DNA from: JAJPKK01 sp963844635
GTDB taxonomy: Bacteria > Pseudomonadota > Alphaproteobacteria > Rhizobiales > Xanthobacteraceae
Reading direction: 5' to 3'
Length of the DNA: 64,000 nucleotides
Assembly: GCA_963844635.1 (NCBI GenBank)
Contig: CAWJPD010000002.1
Span: forward strand, 372,001 to 436,000
Part shown: positions 1 to 9,697 of the stretch, piece after piece
How positions within the stretch are numbered: position 1 is the stretch's first letter
How the letters are laid out: every line of letters begins with the position of its first letter
Notes under the pieces: model-generated
Database searches by the model: none
Told to the model about the DNA's origin: nothing
The model's input: the letters and a program-made list of their open reading frames with translations, nothing else
Made by a program: the position numbers and the translations under genes

Positions 1-1305
1 GAACATCCGGTACGGTTCGGTGACGCCACGGCTCACCAGATCGTCCACCATGACCCCGAGATAGCACTGCGACCGGTCGAGAATGATTTCGCCCGACCCG
101 CCGGCGCGCGCCGCGGCATTGAGGCCGGCGACAAGGCCCTGTCCGGCCGCCTCCTCGTAGCCCGTTGTGCCGTTGATCTGGCCGGCGAGGAAAAGCCCAC
201 GCACGCGTTTGGTTTCCAGCGTCGGCAGAAGTTCGCGCGGGTCGATGTGATCGTATTCGATAGCGTAACCGGGCCGGGTGATCACCGCGCGTTCGAGGCT
301 GGGAATTGTCGCAACAAAGGCACGCTGGACGTCTTCCGGCAACGACGTGGAGATGCCGTTCGGGTAGACGATGGGATCGTCAAGCCCCTCGGGTTCGAGG
401 AAGATCTGGTGCCCGTCGCGTTCGCCAAACCGCACGATCTTGTCTTCGATCGAAGGGCAGTAGCGCGGTCCGCGGCTCTGGATCTGCCCGGAATACATCG
501 GTGAGCGATGCACGTTGGCGCGGATCAGGGCGTGCGTTGCGCCAGTCGTGCGGGTGATCCCGCACTGGACCTGCGGGTTTTCGATTCGCTTGGTGAGGAC
601 CGAGAACGGCTCCGGTGGCTCGTCCCCCGGCTGCATCTCCACGTTGGCCCAGTCAATCGTTCGGCCATCGAGCCGAGGTGGCGTTCCCGTCTTGAGGCGG
701 CCGAGCGCGAAGCCAAGCCGTTCCAGCGTCGATGACAAGCCGAGCGCCGGCGCTTCCCCGACGCGGCCGGCCGGGGTCTGCCGTTCGCCGATATGGATGA
801 GGCCGCGCAGAAAGGTGCCCGCGGTCAGAACAACCGCCGCGGCATCGATCGCGCGCCCATCCGTGAGCTTCACGCCCTGCACCGTGGCTCCGGCCCAAGC
901 ATCACCCCGCGGGCCCGTCGCGAGGACGAGATCGTCGGCTTCCCCGGCGATTACGGTCAACTTCGCAAGCCGCGCGATTTCCTGCTGCATCGCGGCGGCG
1001 TAGAGCCGGCGGTCGGCCTGCGCGCGTGGTCCACGCACCGCCGGGCCCTTCCGCCGGTTGAGAACCCGGAATTGGATACCCGACGCATCGGCGACCCGCC
1101 CCATCAGCCCGTCCAGCGCATCGATTTCGCGAACCAGATGCCCCTTGCCCAGCCCTCCGATGGCCGGGTTGCATGACATCGTTCCGATGGTCTCGACCCG
1201 ATGTGTGACCAGTGCGGTCCGTGCGCCAAAGCGCGCCGCGGCGGCGGCTGCTTCGCAGCCGGCGTGCCCGCCGCCAATGACGACGACATCGAAGCGCGCA
1301 TTCAT
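1..1305 (-). CDS. mnmG: MnmG (GidA), tRNA uridine-5-carboxymethylaminomethyl modification enzyme, 3' end outside window
   Basis: FAD-binding subunit of the MnmE-MnmG complex, which modifies the wobble uridine (U34) of certain tRNAs in the cytoplasm. The ATG at 1305 opens a frame running unbroken to the window edge, 435 codons of a protein usually about 620 residues long. The N-terminus has the FAD dinucleotide-binding motif VVIGGGHAGCEAA, then the family signatures GTMSCNPAIGGLGKGHLVREID and RRKGPAVRGPRAQAD; near the edge LGVMVDDLVSRGVTEPYRMF is typical of MnmG. Its partner gene mnmE lies upstream on the same strand, separated by about 335 bp that hold a parS-like palindrome. Identification is secure; only the C-terminus is missing. 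Confidence 0.97.
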   Translation of the reverse strand, partial: MNARFDVVVIGGGHAGCEAAAAAARFGARTALVTHRVETIGTMSCNPAIGGLGKGHLVREIDALDGLMGRVADASGIQFRVLNRRKGPAVRGPRAQADRRLYAAAMQQEIARLAKLTVIAGEADDLVLATGPRGDAWAGATVQGVKLTDGRAIDAAAVVLTAGTFLRGLIHIGERQTPAGRVGEAPALGLSSTLERLGFALGRLKTGTPPRLDGRTIDWANVEMQPGDEPPEPFSVLTKRIENPQVQCGITRTTGATHALIRANVHRSPMYSGQIQSRGPRYCPSIEDKIVRFGERDGHQIFLEPEGLDDPIVYPNGISTSLPEDVQRAFVATIPSLERAVITRPGYAIEYDHIDPRELLPTLETKRVRGLFLAGQINGTTGYEEAAGQGLVAGLNAAARAGGSGEIILDRSQCYLGVMVDDLVSRGVTEPYRMF

Positions 1306-1640
1306 CAGAATTCGGCCCCAACGAGATTTTTGCAACTTGAATACGCAAGCGTGACCGAGAGGTCAAAGTCCGCGACTGGCCCCGCGTTTCACGTGAAACG
1401 TACGACCCCTTTCCTGAGGGCTCCTCAGGGAGAGGGTGGGCCGCCCCAGGCGGCCGGTGAGGGCCAGGCGGCGCGATGATCGGCCTTTACTTGCGCGCGA
1501 AGAACAATGCCTCCTTCTATCAAACTTCCCATATCCCCCCATCCCACCCGGGCCATTCTCCCGCCCAGGGGAGAAGGTGTTTGGCCCCACTCGCTGCGTG
1601 ATTGAAATCGCTTTGTCCTGTAACGATGCCCGCGTGCCGC
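1306..1640. other. mnmE-mnmG intergenic region with parS-like site and GC-rich hairpins
   Basis: About 335 bp without a supportable gene. It holds the ParB-type palindrome at 1386-1399 and two GC-rich imperfect inverted repeats (about 1407-1475 and 1530-1585), built on gagaggGTGGG and CCCACCC-type arms that resemble the intergenic hairpins common in this bacterial group. A similar hairpin lies between atpD and atpC. No convincing open reading frame was seen. Confidence 0.6.
1385..1400. promoter_or_regulatory. parS: parS-like centromere site (ParB-binding palindrome)
   Basis: A perfect 16 bp palindrome, CGTTTCACGTGAAACG. Its 14 bp core equals the core of the bacterial parS consensus TGTTTCACGTGAAACA bound by chromosomal ParB. 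Its position between mnmE and mnmG fits the usual location of parS sites near the origin, close to the gidA-gidB-parAB region of alphaproteobacteria. Confidence 0.85.
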
Positions 1641-3033
1641 TTACTTGCCGATGCAGAATTCGCTGAAAATCGCGTCGAGCACGTTTTCGACGTCGATACG
1701 TCCGGTGAGGCGGCCCAAAGCTGTCGCTGCGGCCCGAAGTTCCTCGGCGACAATTTCTTCACGGCCGAAACTGCCTTCCTCACGTGCGCGTTCAAGCGAC
1801 AGGGCACAGGAGGCGAGCGCGGCGCGATGCCGTTCCCGGGTGATCATTGCCGACTCGCCCTTGCCGAAAACGCTCCCCGCAAACTGCGCCATTCCCGTGA
1901 GCAGCGCATCGACGGTAGCGCCGGTGCGCGCCGAGATGCGGTAGCGAACCAGCGGAGCGGAGTGACGCTCCTCTGTGATTTGCTGTTGCCCAGCCGCCGC
2001 ACCTTCGGTCGGAGCCAAAGGATAGGGGCTCGATCAAGTCGGACTTGTTGGCGATGATCCATAGCGGGGGTCGATGCTCATCGGCCGTCAAACGCGGCGG
2101 AGCGGGCGGATCGGGGTCGCTGGCATCGACGACCCACAGCACCAGGTCGGCCTCTCCAGCGTTTTGGCGCGCGCGTCGGATGCCCTCTTGTTCGACTGGA
2201 TCGTCGCTGTCGCGCAGCCCGGCCGTATCGACGATGGTGATGGGATAGCCGCCGAGGTCGAGATGGACCTCGATCACATCACGCGTCGTTCCGGCATAAG
2301 GCGAGACGATCGCCGCGGGCCGTTTGGCGATCAGATTGACGATGCTGGATTTGCCGACATTGACCGGTCCCGCGACAGCAATCCGCAACCCGTCGCGCAA
2401 GCGCTCGCCGCGGTGTTCGTCGGCCAGCAGGCGGTCGATCTCGCCTTTCATTGCCCCGGCGATCGCGAGCGCCGGCGCCATCAGCGTGGCCGGCACGGCC
2501 TCGTCGGGAAAATCGATCGATGCTTCGATGAGCGCCATCGCCTCGATCAGGCGACCCCGCCAAGTCTCCGCCTGGTCGGCGAGGAGGCCATTGAGCTGGC
2601 GCAAGGCCTGGCGGCGCTGCGCGTCGGTGTCGGCGCCGATCAGGTCGGCAAGCGCTTCCGCCCGGGTGAGGTCGAGCTTGCCATTCGCGAAGGAGCGGCG
2701 CGCGAACTCTCCGGGCTCCGCAAGGCGCAGCTCCGGCATCCGCGCCAGCACCCGCAGCATTGCTGCGACCACCGCCCTTCCGCCGTGAAGCTGGAACTCC
2801 GCCAAGTCCTCGCCAGTTTCGCTGCGCGGCCCGGGAAACCATAACACCAGGGCGTCATCGATTGCTGCGTGATCGCCAGGATCGCGCAACCGCGCCAGCA
2901 TCGCCTGGCGCGGCTCGGGCAACCGCCGCGCCAGCGCTCTCATGGCATCGCCGGCGCGAGGCCCACTCACGCGCACGACCGCAATCGCCGCTGGCGGGGG
3001 ACCGGACGACAATGCAAAAATGGTGTCGGACAC
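1641..3033 (-). CDS. mnmE: MnmE (TrmE), tRNA modification GTPase, one frameshift
   Basis: GTPase subunit of the MnmEG tRNA U34 modification complex. The ATG at 3033 begins MSDTIFALSSGPPPAAIAVV, the usual start of the tetrahydrofolate-binding N-terminal domain. The G domain follows, with P-loop GPVNVGKSSIVN, switch region YAGTTRD, DTAGLRD and NKSD. The last residues are FCIGK, the conserved C-terminus whose cysteine is functionally important. The frame slips once, near 2018-2025, between LIEPLSF and the rest of the C-terminal helical domain, consistent with one extra base. With that corrected the protein is about 464 residues, normal for the family. A sequencing error is more likely than inactivation because both halves are fully conserved. 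Confidence 0.95.
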
Positions 3034-3141
3034 CCGGGAACTCTCTTCGATGTTGCGGCCGCGGAGCGTGACCGGGCTTTACCGAATTCCGCGCCTTCGC
3101 GTTGTCCGATCAGCGATCAACGAAACAGTGAAGACCTCCCG

Positions 3142-5253
3142 ATGACGGCACCGACCTCCGTTTCACGTGAAAACCGTCTCGCCAAGGAGACGAGCCCCTA
3201 TCTTCTCCAGCACAGTCATAACCCGGTGGAATGGTGGGCTTGGGGTCCCGATGCGCTGAACGAGGCCAAGCGCACCAATCGTCCGATCCTGCTCTCGATC
3301 GGCTATGCCGCATGCCATTGGTGCCATGTCATGGCGCACGAAAGTTTCGAGGACGCGCCGACCGCCGAGGTGATGAACCGGCTCTTCGTGAACATCAAGG
3401 TCGATCGCGAGGAACGGCCCGATATCGATCAGATCTACATGTCTGCGTTGCACCACCTCGGACAGCAGGGGGGATGGCCGCTCACCATGTTCCTGACCTC
3501 GGAGGGGGAGCCCGTCTGGGGCGGCACGTATTTTCCGAAAACGTCGAATTATGGCCGCCCCGGCTTCGTCGATGTGCTCAAGGAAGTCGCACGACTCTTC
3601 CAGGATGAGCCGCATCGGATCGAGCACAACCGCGAAGCTTTGATGGCGGCACTCGCGCATCGTGCGCGGACGGCTGGACAGGTCGTGGTCGGAGCGGATG
3701 AACTCGATCGCCTGGCAACCGCGATTGCGCGCAATTTCGATACCGTGAACGGGGGCTTCGGGCGGGCGCCCAAGTTTCCGCAGTGTCCGGTGCTCGAATT
3801 GTTGTGGCGGGCCGGCATGCGCCGCGGCGACGCTGGCTTCTTCCAGCTCGTGGAGGGGACCCTCGCGCACATGTCCGAGGGCGGCATTTACGATCACCTC
3901 GGCGGCGGTTTCTCGCGTTACGCCGTGGACGAGAAATGGCTGGTGCCGCATTTCGAAAAAATGCTCTACGACAATGCGCAGCTCCTGGAACTGCTTGCGC
4001 TTGCTCATCGGCGCACCGGCAACCCGCTTTTCCTGCAACGAGCAGAAGAGACCGTGGCGTGGCTGGCGCGCGAGATGACCCGGCCAGAAGGCGCGTTCTG
4101 TGCCTCCCTCGACGCCGATTCCGAAGGTGAGGAAGGAAAGTTTTACGTCTGGTCGCGTGCCGAAATCGAGGAGGTGCTCGGACGCGACGATGCCGAGTTC
4201 TTCTGCCGCCATTATGACGTCACGACGGAAGGGAATTTCGAGGGTCATAACATCCTCAACCGCCTGGCACGGTTGCCACCAAACGCGGCCGACGATTTAT
4301 GGGAGCGCGAGAATCAGCCCCGCGGGGCGGAAGACGAAACCCGGCTTGCACACCTGCGCGAAAAACTGTTTGCCGCACGCAGTCGGCGGGTGCGCCCTGG
4401 ATTGGACGACAAGGTCCTCGCCGATTGGAACGGGCTTGCAATCGCCGCGCTTGCCAATGCCGGTGCGATGCTCGGTCGGCCGCCCTGGATCGAGATGGCC
4501 CAACGGGCGTTAGCGTTCATCGCCGGCAACATGACGCGCGGGGACCGGCTTGGGCATTCCTGGCGAAACGGCAAGCTGCTGATGCCCGGTCTTGCTTCCG
4601 ACTATGCGGCCATGGTGAAGTCAGCGATCGCGCTTTACGAGGCGACCGCCGCGCCAGCCTATCTGGAGCAAGCCGTTCAATGGCAGCTGGCGCTGGAGCG
4701 GCATTATGTGCATTCCGAGAACGGCGGTTATTTCCTGACCGCTGACGACGCCGAAGGCTTGGTCGTTCGCCCCGATTCGACAATTGACGAAGCGACACCC
4801 AACCCAAACGGCATTGCAGCCCAGAACCTTATACGGCTCGCCGTGCTGAGCGGCGAGGACCGCTGGCGGGAACGAGGCGATCTGCTGCTTGCAAAGCTTT
4901 TGCCCTCTGCGGCGGAAAGCCTCTCGCTCCATGCGAGCTTGGCCAATGCGCTCGACTTGCGCCTCCGCGCCGTGGAGGTCGTCGTGATTGGGCCGCACAG
5001 CGAAGCCTTCGCCGCGGCCGCGATGAGATTGCCGTTCCTCGATCGCATCTTGATTTGGGTCGCCGGCCCGCATGCGTTGCCGTCCTCGCATCCGGCTCGT
5101 GGTGTCAAGTTGGCAGCTGGCGAGACCGCGCTCCTGATCTGTTCCGGAGAAACCTGCTCGCTGCCGGTGACGGATGCCGGCAAGGTCGCCGCGGCGGTCG
5201 CAGCCGCGCGGGAGCGCGCCAATACCCAGCGTATGTCGGATCGCGATGCATAG
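3142..5253 (+). CDS. DUF255 thioredoxin-domain protein (YyaL/spermatogenesis-associated protein 20 family)
   Basis: 703-residue protein of the DUF255 family: an N-terminal thioredoxin-like domain followed by an (alpha/alpha)6-barrel resembling N-acyl-glucosamine epimerase and six-hairpin glycosidases. The N-terminal signature NRLAKETSPYLLQHSHNPVE is diagnostic, and the CHWCHVM motif (around residue 56) is the thioredoxin-like CxxC. The start at 3142 is chosen because family homology begins there; the open frame extends further upstream without homology. Its biochemical role is not established in bacteria. It diverges from mnmE, and codons 7-11 contain a second parS-like palindrome. Confidence 0.9.
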   Translation: MTAPTSVSRENRLAKETSPYLLQHSHNPVEWWAWGPDALNEAKRTNRPILLSIGYAACHWCHVMAHESFEDAPTAEVMNRLFVNIKVDREERPDIDQIYMSALHHLGQQGGWPLTMFLTSEGEPVWGGTYFPKTSNYGRPGFVDVLKEVARLFQDEPHRIEHNREALMAALAHRARTAGQVVVGADELDRLATAIARNFDTVNGGFGRAPKFPQCPVLELLWRAGMRRGDAGFFQLVEGTLAHMSEGGIYDHLGGGFSRYAVDEKWLVPHFEKMLYDNAQLLELLALAHRRTGNPLFLQRAEETVAWLAREMTRPEGAFCASLDADSEGEEGKFYVWSRAEIEEVLGRDDAEFFCRHYDVTTEGNFEGHNILNRLARLPPNAADDLWERENQPRGAEDETRLAHLREKLFAARSRRVRPGLDDKVLADWNGLAIAALANAGAMLGRPPWIEMAQRALAFIAGNMTRGDRLGHSWRNGKLLMPGLASDYAAMVKSAIALYEATAAPAYLEQAVQWQLALERHYVHSENGGYFLTADDAEGLVVRPDSTIDEATPNPNGIAAQNLIRLAVLSGEDRWRERGDLLLAKLLPSAAESLSLHASLANALDLRLRAVEVVVIGPHSEAFAAAAMRLPFLDRILIWVAGPHALPSSHPARGVKLAAGETALLICSGETCSLPVTDAGKVAAAVAAARERANTQRMSDRDA
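3161..3172. promoter_or_regulatory. parS: parS-like palindrome inside a coding region
   Basis: TTTCACGTGAAA is a perfect 12 bp palindrome; with flanks it reads GTTTCACGTGAAAAC, one mismatch from the 14 bp parS core. It lies in the first codons of the DUF255 gene and encodes part of VSRENR. It is 1.77 kb from the first site, within the distance over which ParB sites usually cluster. Confidence 0.65.
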
Positions 5254-5478
5254 GCCGGATTGAGCGCCGTACGTGATGGGCGCGGCAGAAGATCGACGCC
5301 GGCGCGAAATCCGGGGCAATCGAAGCTTCAGTGCGACGCAATTTGCCGCAACCGCGATTTCGAGGAATTCCCGGTGGCCGGAACGACCCCGGATGTCGCT
5401 CCGCCCCACACAGGCTACAGGCGATTTGGAGCTTTGCTACAGGTGACTCGGTGTGCGCGCGGGAATGCGGCAGTCATT

Positions 5479-5901
5479 TCAGTCCTCGAACTTGGCTCCG
5501 CTCGCCGGCCCTTTTCCCGGAGCGAAGCGGATCCCCATATTTGCAAGAGATGCGCCGGCAACAGCGAGCCACGAGAGAATTAGCAACGTGCCACCGATCG
5601 GCGCCGCCATCGGAAACAGCCGATTGCCCGCGAATGCCCGCATCGAAATGTCCGCCGCGAACAGTGCGGCGCCCAGTACGAAGCCGGCGATCGCAAGCAG
5701 GGCGAGCGGTGGCCACAACAGCCGCTGTGGGATGAGGCCGGCAGCGGCAAGCACTGCGGCCGCATGGATGAGGAGAAGCAAGGAGGCGCCGTCCAGGCCG
5801 GCACCGGGCTGCAATGCCGGCCCCAGATGCGCAGCGGCAGCGGCAAGCACGACGCCGGCCGCGCCCATCAGGCAGGCCACGAAGACGACGAGCGAGATCA
5901 C
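5479..5901 (-). CDS. DUF423 family small membrane protein
   Basis: 140-residue hydrophobic protein with about four predicted transmembrane segments (roughly residues 2-25, 38-58, 62-82 and 95-120). It belongs to DUF423 (YgdD-like), whose role is unknown. The GTG at 5901 overlaps the TGA of engB by a few bases, so the two genes are probably translationally coupled. The loop between segments is rich in glycine and alanine, as is usual for alphaproteobacterial members. Confidence 0.85.
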   Translation of the reverse strand: MISLVVFVACLMGAAGVVLAAAAAHLGPALQPGAGLDGASLLLLIHAAAVLAAAGLIPQRLLWPPLALLAIAGFVLGAALFAADISMRAFAGNRLFPMAAPIGGTLLILSWLAVAGASLANMGIRFAPGKGPASGAKFED

Positions 5902-6672
5902 CTCGTCCCCCTTCGGTCCCGCGTTTCGCCACCCGCGATGGCTTTGGTGGCTTCGCCGATCGATGCAGGAAGGTGGTTCGCGCTGCGTTCCCGGCGACGC
6001 AACCCTTGAGTTTCCGCAACGAGGCGGGCGATTGCAGCCCGCAGTTCCGCAATGCCTGTGCCCTGTTGTGCCGACGTTGTGAGCACCTGCGGGTAGGCTG
6101 CCGGATGGACAGCGAGCGCTGCTGTCGTCGCCACGCTACAGGTCGCGAGTTCGTCGCGGCCGGTTTCGTCGGCCTTGGTCAGCACGACTTGCGAACTGAC
6201 CGCCGCGGCATCGAGGTCCGTCAGCAAGTCGATATCGGCTTCGTTAAGGCCGCGCCGCGCGTCGATCAAAACATAGACCCTGCGAAGGTTGGCACGCCCC
6301 CGGAAATACGCACGAATGAGCGCCGTCCATGCCGCAACCTTCGCCTTGGGTGCCGCCGCATAGCCGTAACCGGGCATATCGACGAGCACCACATCCCCCT
6401 CCTTGTCGCTCGCCTCTCGCGCAAAGAAGATCAGCTCCTGCGTTCGGCCCGGCGTGCGCGAGGTTCGCGCAAGGCCATTCGTGTTGGTCAGCGCATTGAT
6501 CAGGCTGGATTTTCCGACATTGGAGCGGCCAACAAAGGCGACCTCATCGGCCCTCATCGGCGGCAGGGAATTCAACGGAGGACGCAGCGGAAGCGAATTG
6601 CCACGTGGTCACGAACAGCCTGCGGCCGGCCGCCATCTCCCCACCGGCAAACAGACGAGGCCGTTCCTGCAT
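5898..6672 (-). CDS. engB: EngB/YsxC ribosome-biogenesis GTPase, one frameshift near the N-terminus
   Basis: TRAFAC-class GTPase needed for assembly of the large ribosomal subunit. Motifs in order: G1 GRSNVGKSSLIN, switch RTSRTPGRTQ, G3 DMPGYGYA, G4 TKAD. The G domain reads openly from 6575 to 5898. Upstream, another frame from the ATG at 6672 encodes MQERPRLFAGGEMAAGRRLF and then TTWQFASAASSVE, which matches the usual N-terminal extension of alphaproteobacterial EngB. One extra T near 6568 (GAATTCC) would join the two into ...SSVESLPPMRADEV, so the true start is probably 6672. The gene follows yidC with a dispersed repeat between them. Confidence 0.92.
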
Positions 6673-6694
6673 GGTGTCGCCCCGGGAGTGGCGG

Positions 6695-6795
6695 AGAGCG
6701 GGATGCATCCGAGTTGGATCGAATCTCGCTCGGTCACCTTTGATTCTGCGTACGGGCTTGTCCGAAAACTCTGCAACTTTTCGGGATCATGCGCT
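6695..6795 (+). repeat. Dispersed ~100 bp intergenic repeat, copy A
   Basis: One of five copies in the window of an element that starts AGAGCGGGATGC and ends TTTCGGGATCATGCGCT, with the internal block TTGTCCGAAAA(C/G)TCTGCAAC. Copy A is the most diverged in its left half. Its right end just touches the yidC stop codon, so it may form part of the yidC 3' region. Confidence 0.8.
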
Positions 6796-8674
6796 ATCCG
6801 CCCGCACGCCTCCCTTTCGGGATGATCGCGCGAAGGTTGTCGAACAGCTCGATCTTGGCGCCGTGGCGGCGCATGATGATCGACTGCTGGATCACCGACA
6901 GCGTGTTGTTCCAGGCCCAATAGATCACCAGGCCCGAAGTGAACTGCGCCAGCATAAAGGTGAAGATCACCGGCATCCAGTCGAACATCATTTTTTGCGC
7001 GGGGTCGGGCGGCGCTGGATTGAGCTTCATCTGCATCCACATCGTGATGCCCATGATTAGCGGCCAGGCTCCGATCACCAGCAGGTGCCCTATGACGGGG
7101 ACCGTGGTCGGATCGAAGGGCAGCAGGCCGAACAGATTGAAGACATTGGTTGGATCAGGCGCCGACAAGTCCTTGATCCAGCCGAAGAACGGGGCGTGAC
7201 GCATTTCGATCGTCACCACCAGAACCTGGTAGAGCGCAAGGAATACCGGGATCTGGATCAGCATCGGCAGGCAGCCGGCAACCGGATTGATCTTCTCCCG
7301 GCGGTAGAGCTCCATCAGTTCCTGCTGCTGCTTCACCTTGTCGTCAGGATAGCGCTCGCGCAGCGCCTGCATCTGCGGCTGGACCGCCTTCATCTTCGCC
7401 ATGGAGGCATAAGATTTGTTGGCCAGGGGGAAGAACGCGATCTTGATCAGCACGGTGACGATCAGGATCGCGACGCCGAAATTTCCGGTCCAGTTGGAAG
7501 ATCAAATCCAGCAGTCGGAACAATGGCTTGCTGATGAAATAGACAGTCCACCAGTCGATCAGCAAATCGAAATGATTGAGGTCGAGCTGGTGCCAATAAT
7601 TCTCGACGACATGGAATTCCTTGGCGCCGGCAAACAGACGCTGCGTCGCCGCGCCCATCCCTCCCGGCGGGATCACCTGCTGGTCGAGCACGTAGAGCGT
7701 GTCGTAAACCTTGGCGTTGCCGACGGTGTTCTCGGAAAATTCCGCTTGGATGTGGGCGTCCGGTTCGGGCAGCAGCACCGCGGCCCAATATTTGTCGGTA
7801 ATCCCCATCCAGGTGTTGGTGGCGTCGTATTTGATCACCTTCTTGTCGTCGATCGACTTGTAGGTGACCTGCTGCTCGCCCTTGTCGCCGAATTCGCCAA
7901 TCAGGCCTTCATGCAGGAAGTAGAACCCGACGACCTGCGGTGCCCCCTGTCGCGAAACCATGGCACAGGGATACAACGCGATTGCGTTCGGCCCGTTATT
8001 GGCGACCCCGTCCTTGAGGGTGAACAGATAATTCTCATCAACACTGATCGTGCGGGAAAACGTCAGGCCTGCGCCATTGTCGTAAACAAGCGTGACCGGG
8101 TGGGCGGGCGTCAGCGCGCCTTCGCCCTGCTGCTGCCACACCGTCTGCGGTCCAGGCAGTTTCACATTGGTCCCGGGCGCTGCCACCCACCCGAATTCCG
8201 CGTAGAATGGATGAGGGCTGCCGTCTGGCGACAGCAGCACGATCATCGGCGAATTGGGATCGACCGTCTCGCGATACTTGGCGAGCGAAACGTCGTCGAC
8301 CCGGCCGCCCGTAAGCGAAATCGATCCTTTGATCCGCGGCGTATTGATCGGGATGCGCTGAGTGGCGTCGAGCGCGGCTTCGCGACTTTGCGAAGCGAGC
8401 ACGGTGGCGGTGCAAGATGCGGCAGGCGCTTGACCGGGCTGCGGCGACGCAGCCTCACCCGACGCGGCCGGGCCGGGGGCGCGGGGACATTCGGGGTAGA
8501 CGGGACCGCTGGCGCAGGCGCGGCCTGGTTCTGCTGCAGTTCACTTTGCTGCGCGAGCTGGCGCTGCGTGGCCTCCTGGCGCAATTGCTGTGGGCGGGCA
8601 AAGAAATATTCCCACGCGATCAGCACGAGGGCCGACAGCACAAGAGCAAGGATGGTGTTCTTCTGGTCGTTCAT
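6794..8674 (-). CDS. yidC: YidC/Oxa1 membrane protein insertase, two compensating frameshifts
   Basis: Inner-membrane insertase acting with or without SecYEG. The N-terminus (MNDQKNTILALVLSALVLIA) is the signal-anchor of Gram-negative YidC, followed by a Pro/Ala/Gln-rich linker and the periplasmic beta-sandwich domain (NTPRIKGSISLTGGRVDDVS onward). The conserved membrane core includes LIKIAFFPLANKSYASMAKM, EKINPVAGCLPMLIQIPVFL and the final helices around YWAWNNTLSVIQQ. The frame changes near 8400 and reverts near 7490, so one base is lost at one point and gained at the other. Both breaks are probably sequencing errors in an essential gene. The start overlaps the rnpA stop (ATGA). Confidence 0.95.
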
Positions 8675-9066
8675 GACCTGCTCTGATTGACGGACCGGGG
8701 AAGAACAGGAACCCCGCCCCCGGTTGCCGCCGCGGAATGACGCCCGCGATCCAGGCGCTTCAGCGCGTCAACAAAATCCTCCGCAAGCCTCGCGAATGAA
8801 ATTTCGAGAGCGGCGCGTCGACCCACCACGACATAGTCACTGCCCTCATGGAAGCCTCCAGCGGCTGAAAGCCGCACGATCTCCCTGAGTTTCCGCCGCA
8901 CGCGGTTGCGCTCGACGGCGCCTCCGACCTTTCTGGAAACCGTAAACCCGACCCGCGCCGGACCGCAATCGTCGCGATGGCGCTCCTGCACCAAAAAGCC
9001 AGCCGTCGCGGCGCGGACACCGCCCGCCGCTGCAAGGAAATCCCTCCGTCGCTTCAAACGTTTCAT
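8671..9066 (-). CDS. rnpA: Ribonuclease P protein component
   Basis: Basic protein subunit of RNase P, which removes 5' leaders of pre-tRNAs together with the M1 RNA. The ATG at 9066 gives 131 residues beginning MKRLKRRRDF. The RNR signature appears as AVERNRVRRKLREIVR, preceded by GFTVSRKVGGA. The open frame extends 14 codons upstream, but family homology starts at this methionine. It is the middle gene of rpmH-rnpA-yidC, 34 bp from rpmH and overlapping yidC. Confidence 0.95.
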   Translation of the reverse strand: MKRLKRRRDFLAAAGGVRAATAGFLVQERHRDDCGPARVGFTVSRKVGGAVERNRVRRKLREIVRLSAAGGFHEGSDYVVVGRRAALEISFARLAEDFVDALKRLDRGRHSAAATGGGVPVLPRSVNQSRS

Positions 9067-9100
9067 GGAACCGACAGGACGGAGCCGGCGCGGTCCCTGT

Positions 9101-9235
9101 TCAGGCACTCAGCCGCTTGCGTCCCCGCGCGCGCCGCGCACTGATTACTCTGCGCCCGCCCTTGGTGGCCATGCGCGTGCGAAAGCCGTGGCGGCGCTTG
9201 CGCACCAGCTTGCTCGGTTGGTAAGTCCGCTTCAC
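9101..9235 (-). CDS. rpmH: 50S ribosomal protein L34
   Basis: 44-residue, very basic protein of the large ribosomal subunit. It reads VKRTYQPSKLVRKRRHGF, then TRMATKGGRRVISARRARGR and KRLSA, a textbook L34. The GTG start at 9235 is preceded by a good ribosome-binding site (gaggaaggg, 4 bp upstream). It heads the rpmH-rnpA-yidC run. Confidence 0.97.
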   Translation of the reverse strand: MKRTYQPSKLVRKRRHGFRTRMATKGGRRVISARRARGRKRLSA

Positions 9236-9255
9236 GGCCCTTCCTCTTCAGATTC

Positions 9256-9330
9256 CAAATGCCGCCAGATCAAAGTGCCGCCGGATTAAAGTGCCGCCGG
9301 ATTAAAGTGCCGCCAAATCAAAATGCCGGT
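9256..9330. repeat. 16 bp tandem repeat in the rpmH leader
   Basis: About four and a half consecutive 15-16 bp units of the form (C/T)AAAGTGCCGCCGGAT, the outer ones slightly degenerate (AAATGCCGCCAGAT, AAAGTGCCGCCAAAT). They lie about 20-95 bp upstream of the rpmH start, within its likely 5' untranslated region. No hairpin or known binding motif is obvious. Confidence 0.8.
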
Positions 9331-9697
9331 CCTCGGCGAAGCCGCGGGTGAAAGCGCCGCCACCGCATCGACCGTGCATAGGCCTTGCAACGTCGAAGTC
9401 GCGCCGGCTTATACGGAGCCGCCCGTGCGCCGTCAATGCGATCGCGAAAGAGGTTTGCAGGAGCCGCCGGGCGCATCGCGTCGCCTCCAAGTGCTCAAAA
9501 GAGGCCCGTCCCCGCGGTTGCGAACTGGGGAGGAAGCGGGGCGCAGGAACGCCCATGATGTGCGGCTCGGTGTATAAGCCGGAAGATATCGCAAATATTT
9601 CGGACAAATGGCATGTGCGACCCGAGCAGGACCGATCCACCGGAGCAATCCGTCAAAGCCCCACCCCGAGGCCCTCACATGACGAGGGATGTCCGGC
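9331..9697. other. Divergent intergenic region between rpmH and the oxidoreductase gene, no gene recognised
   Basis: About 370 bp in which short open frames exist but none resembles a known protein or has a convincing ribosome-binding site. It should contain the promoters for the leftward rpmH operon and the rightward oxidoreductase gene. An AT-rich stretch around 9580-9605 (gatatcgcaaatatttcgg) is the best local candidate for promoter DNA. Confidence 0.5.

Noticed and set aside
2869..3141. N-terminal extension of the DUF255 protein to 2869
   Set aside because: Homology starts at the ATG at 3142 and the extension overlaps the divergent mnmE gene and its upstream region.
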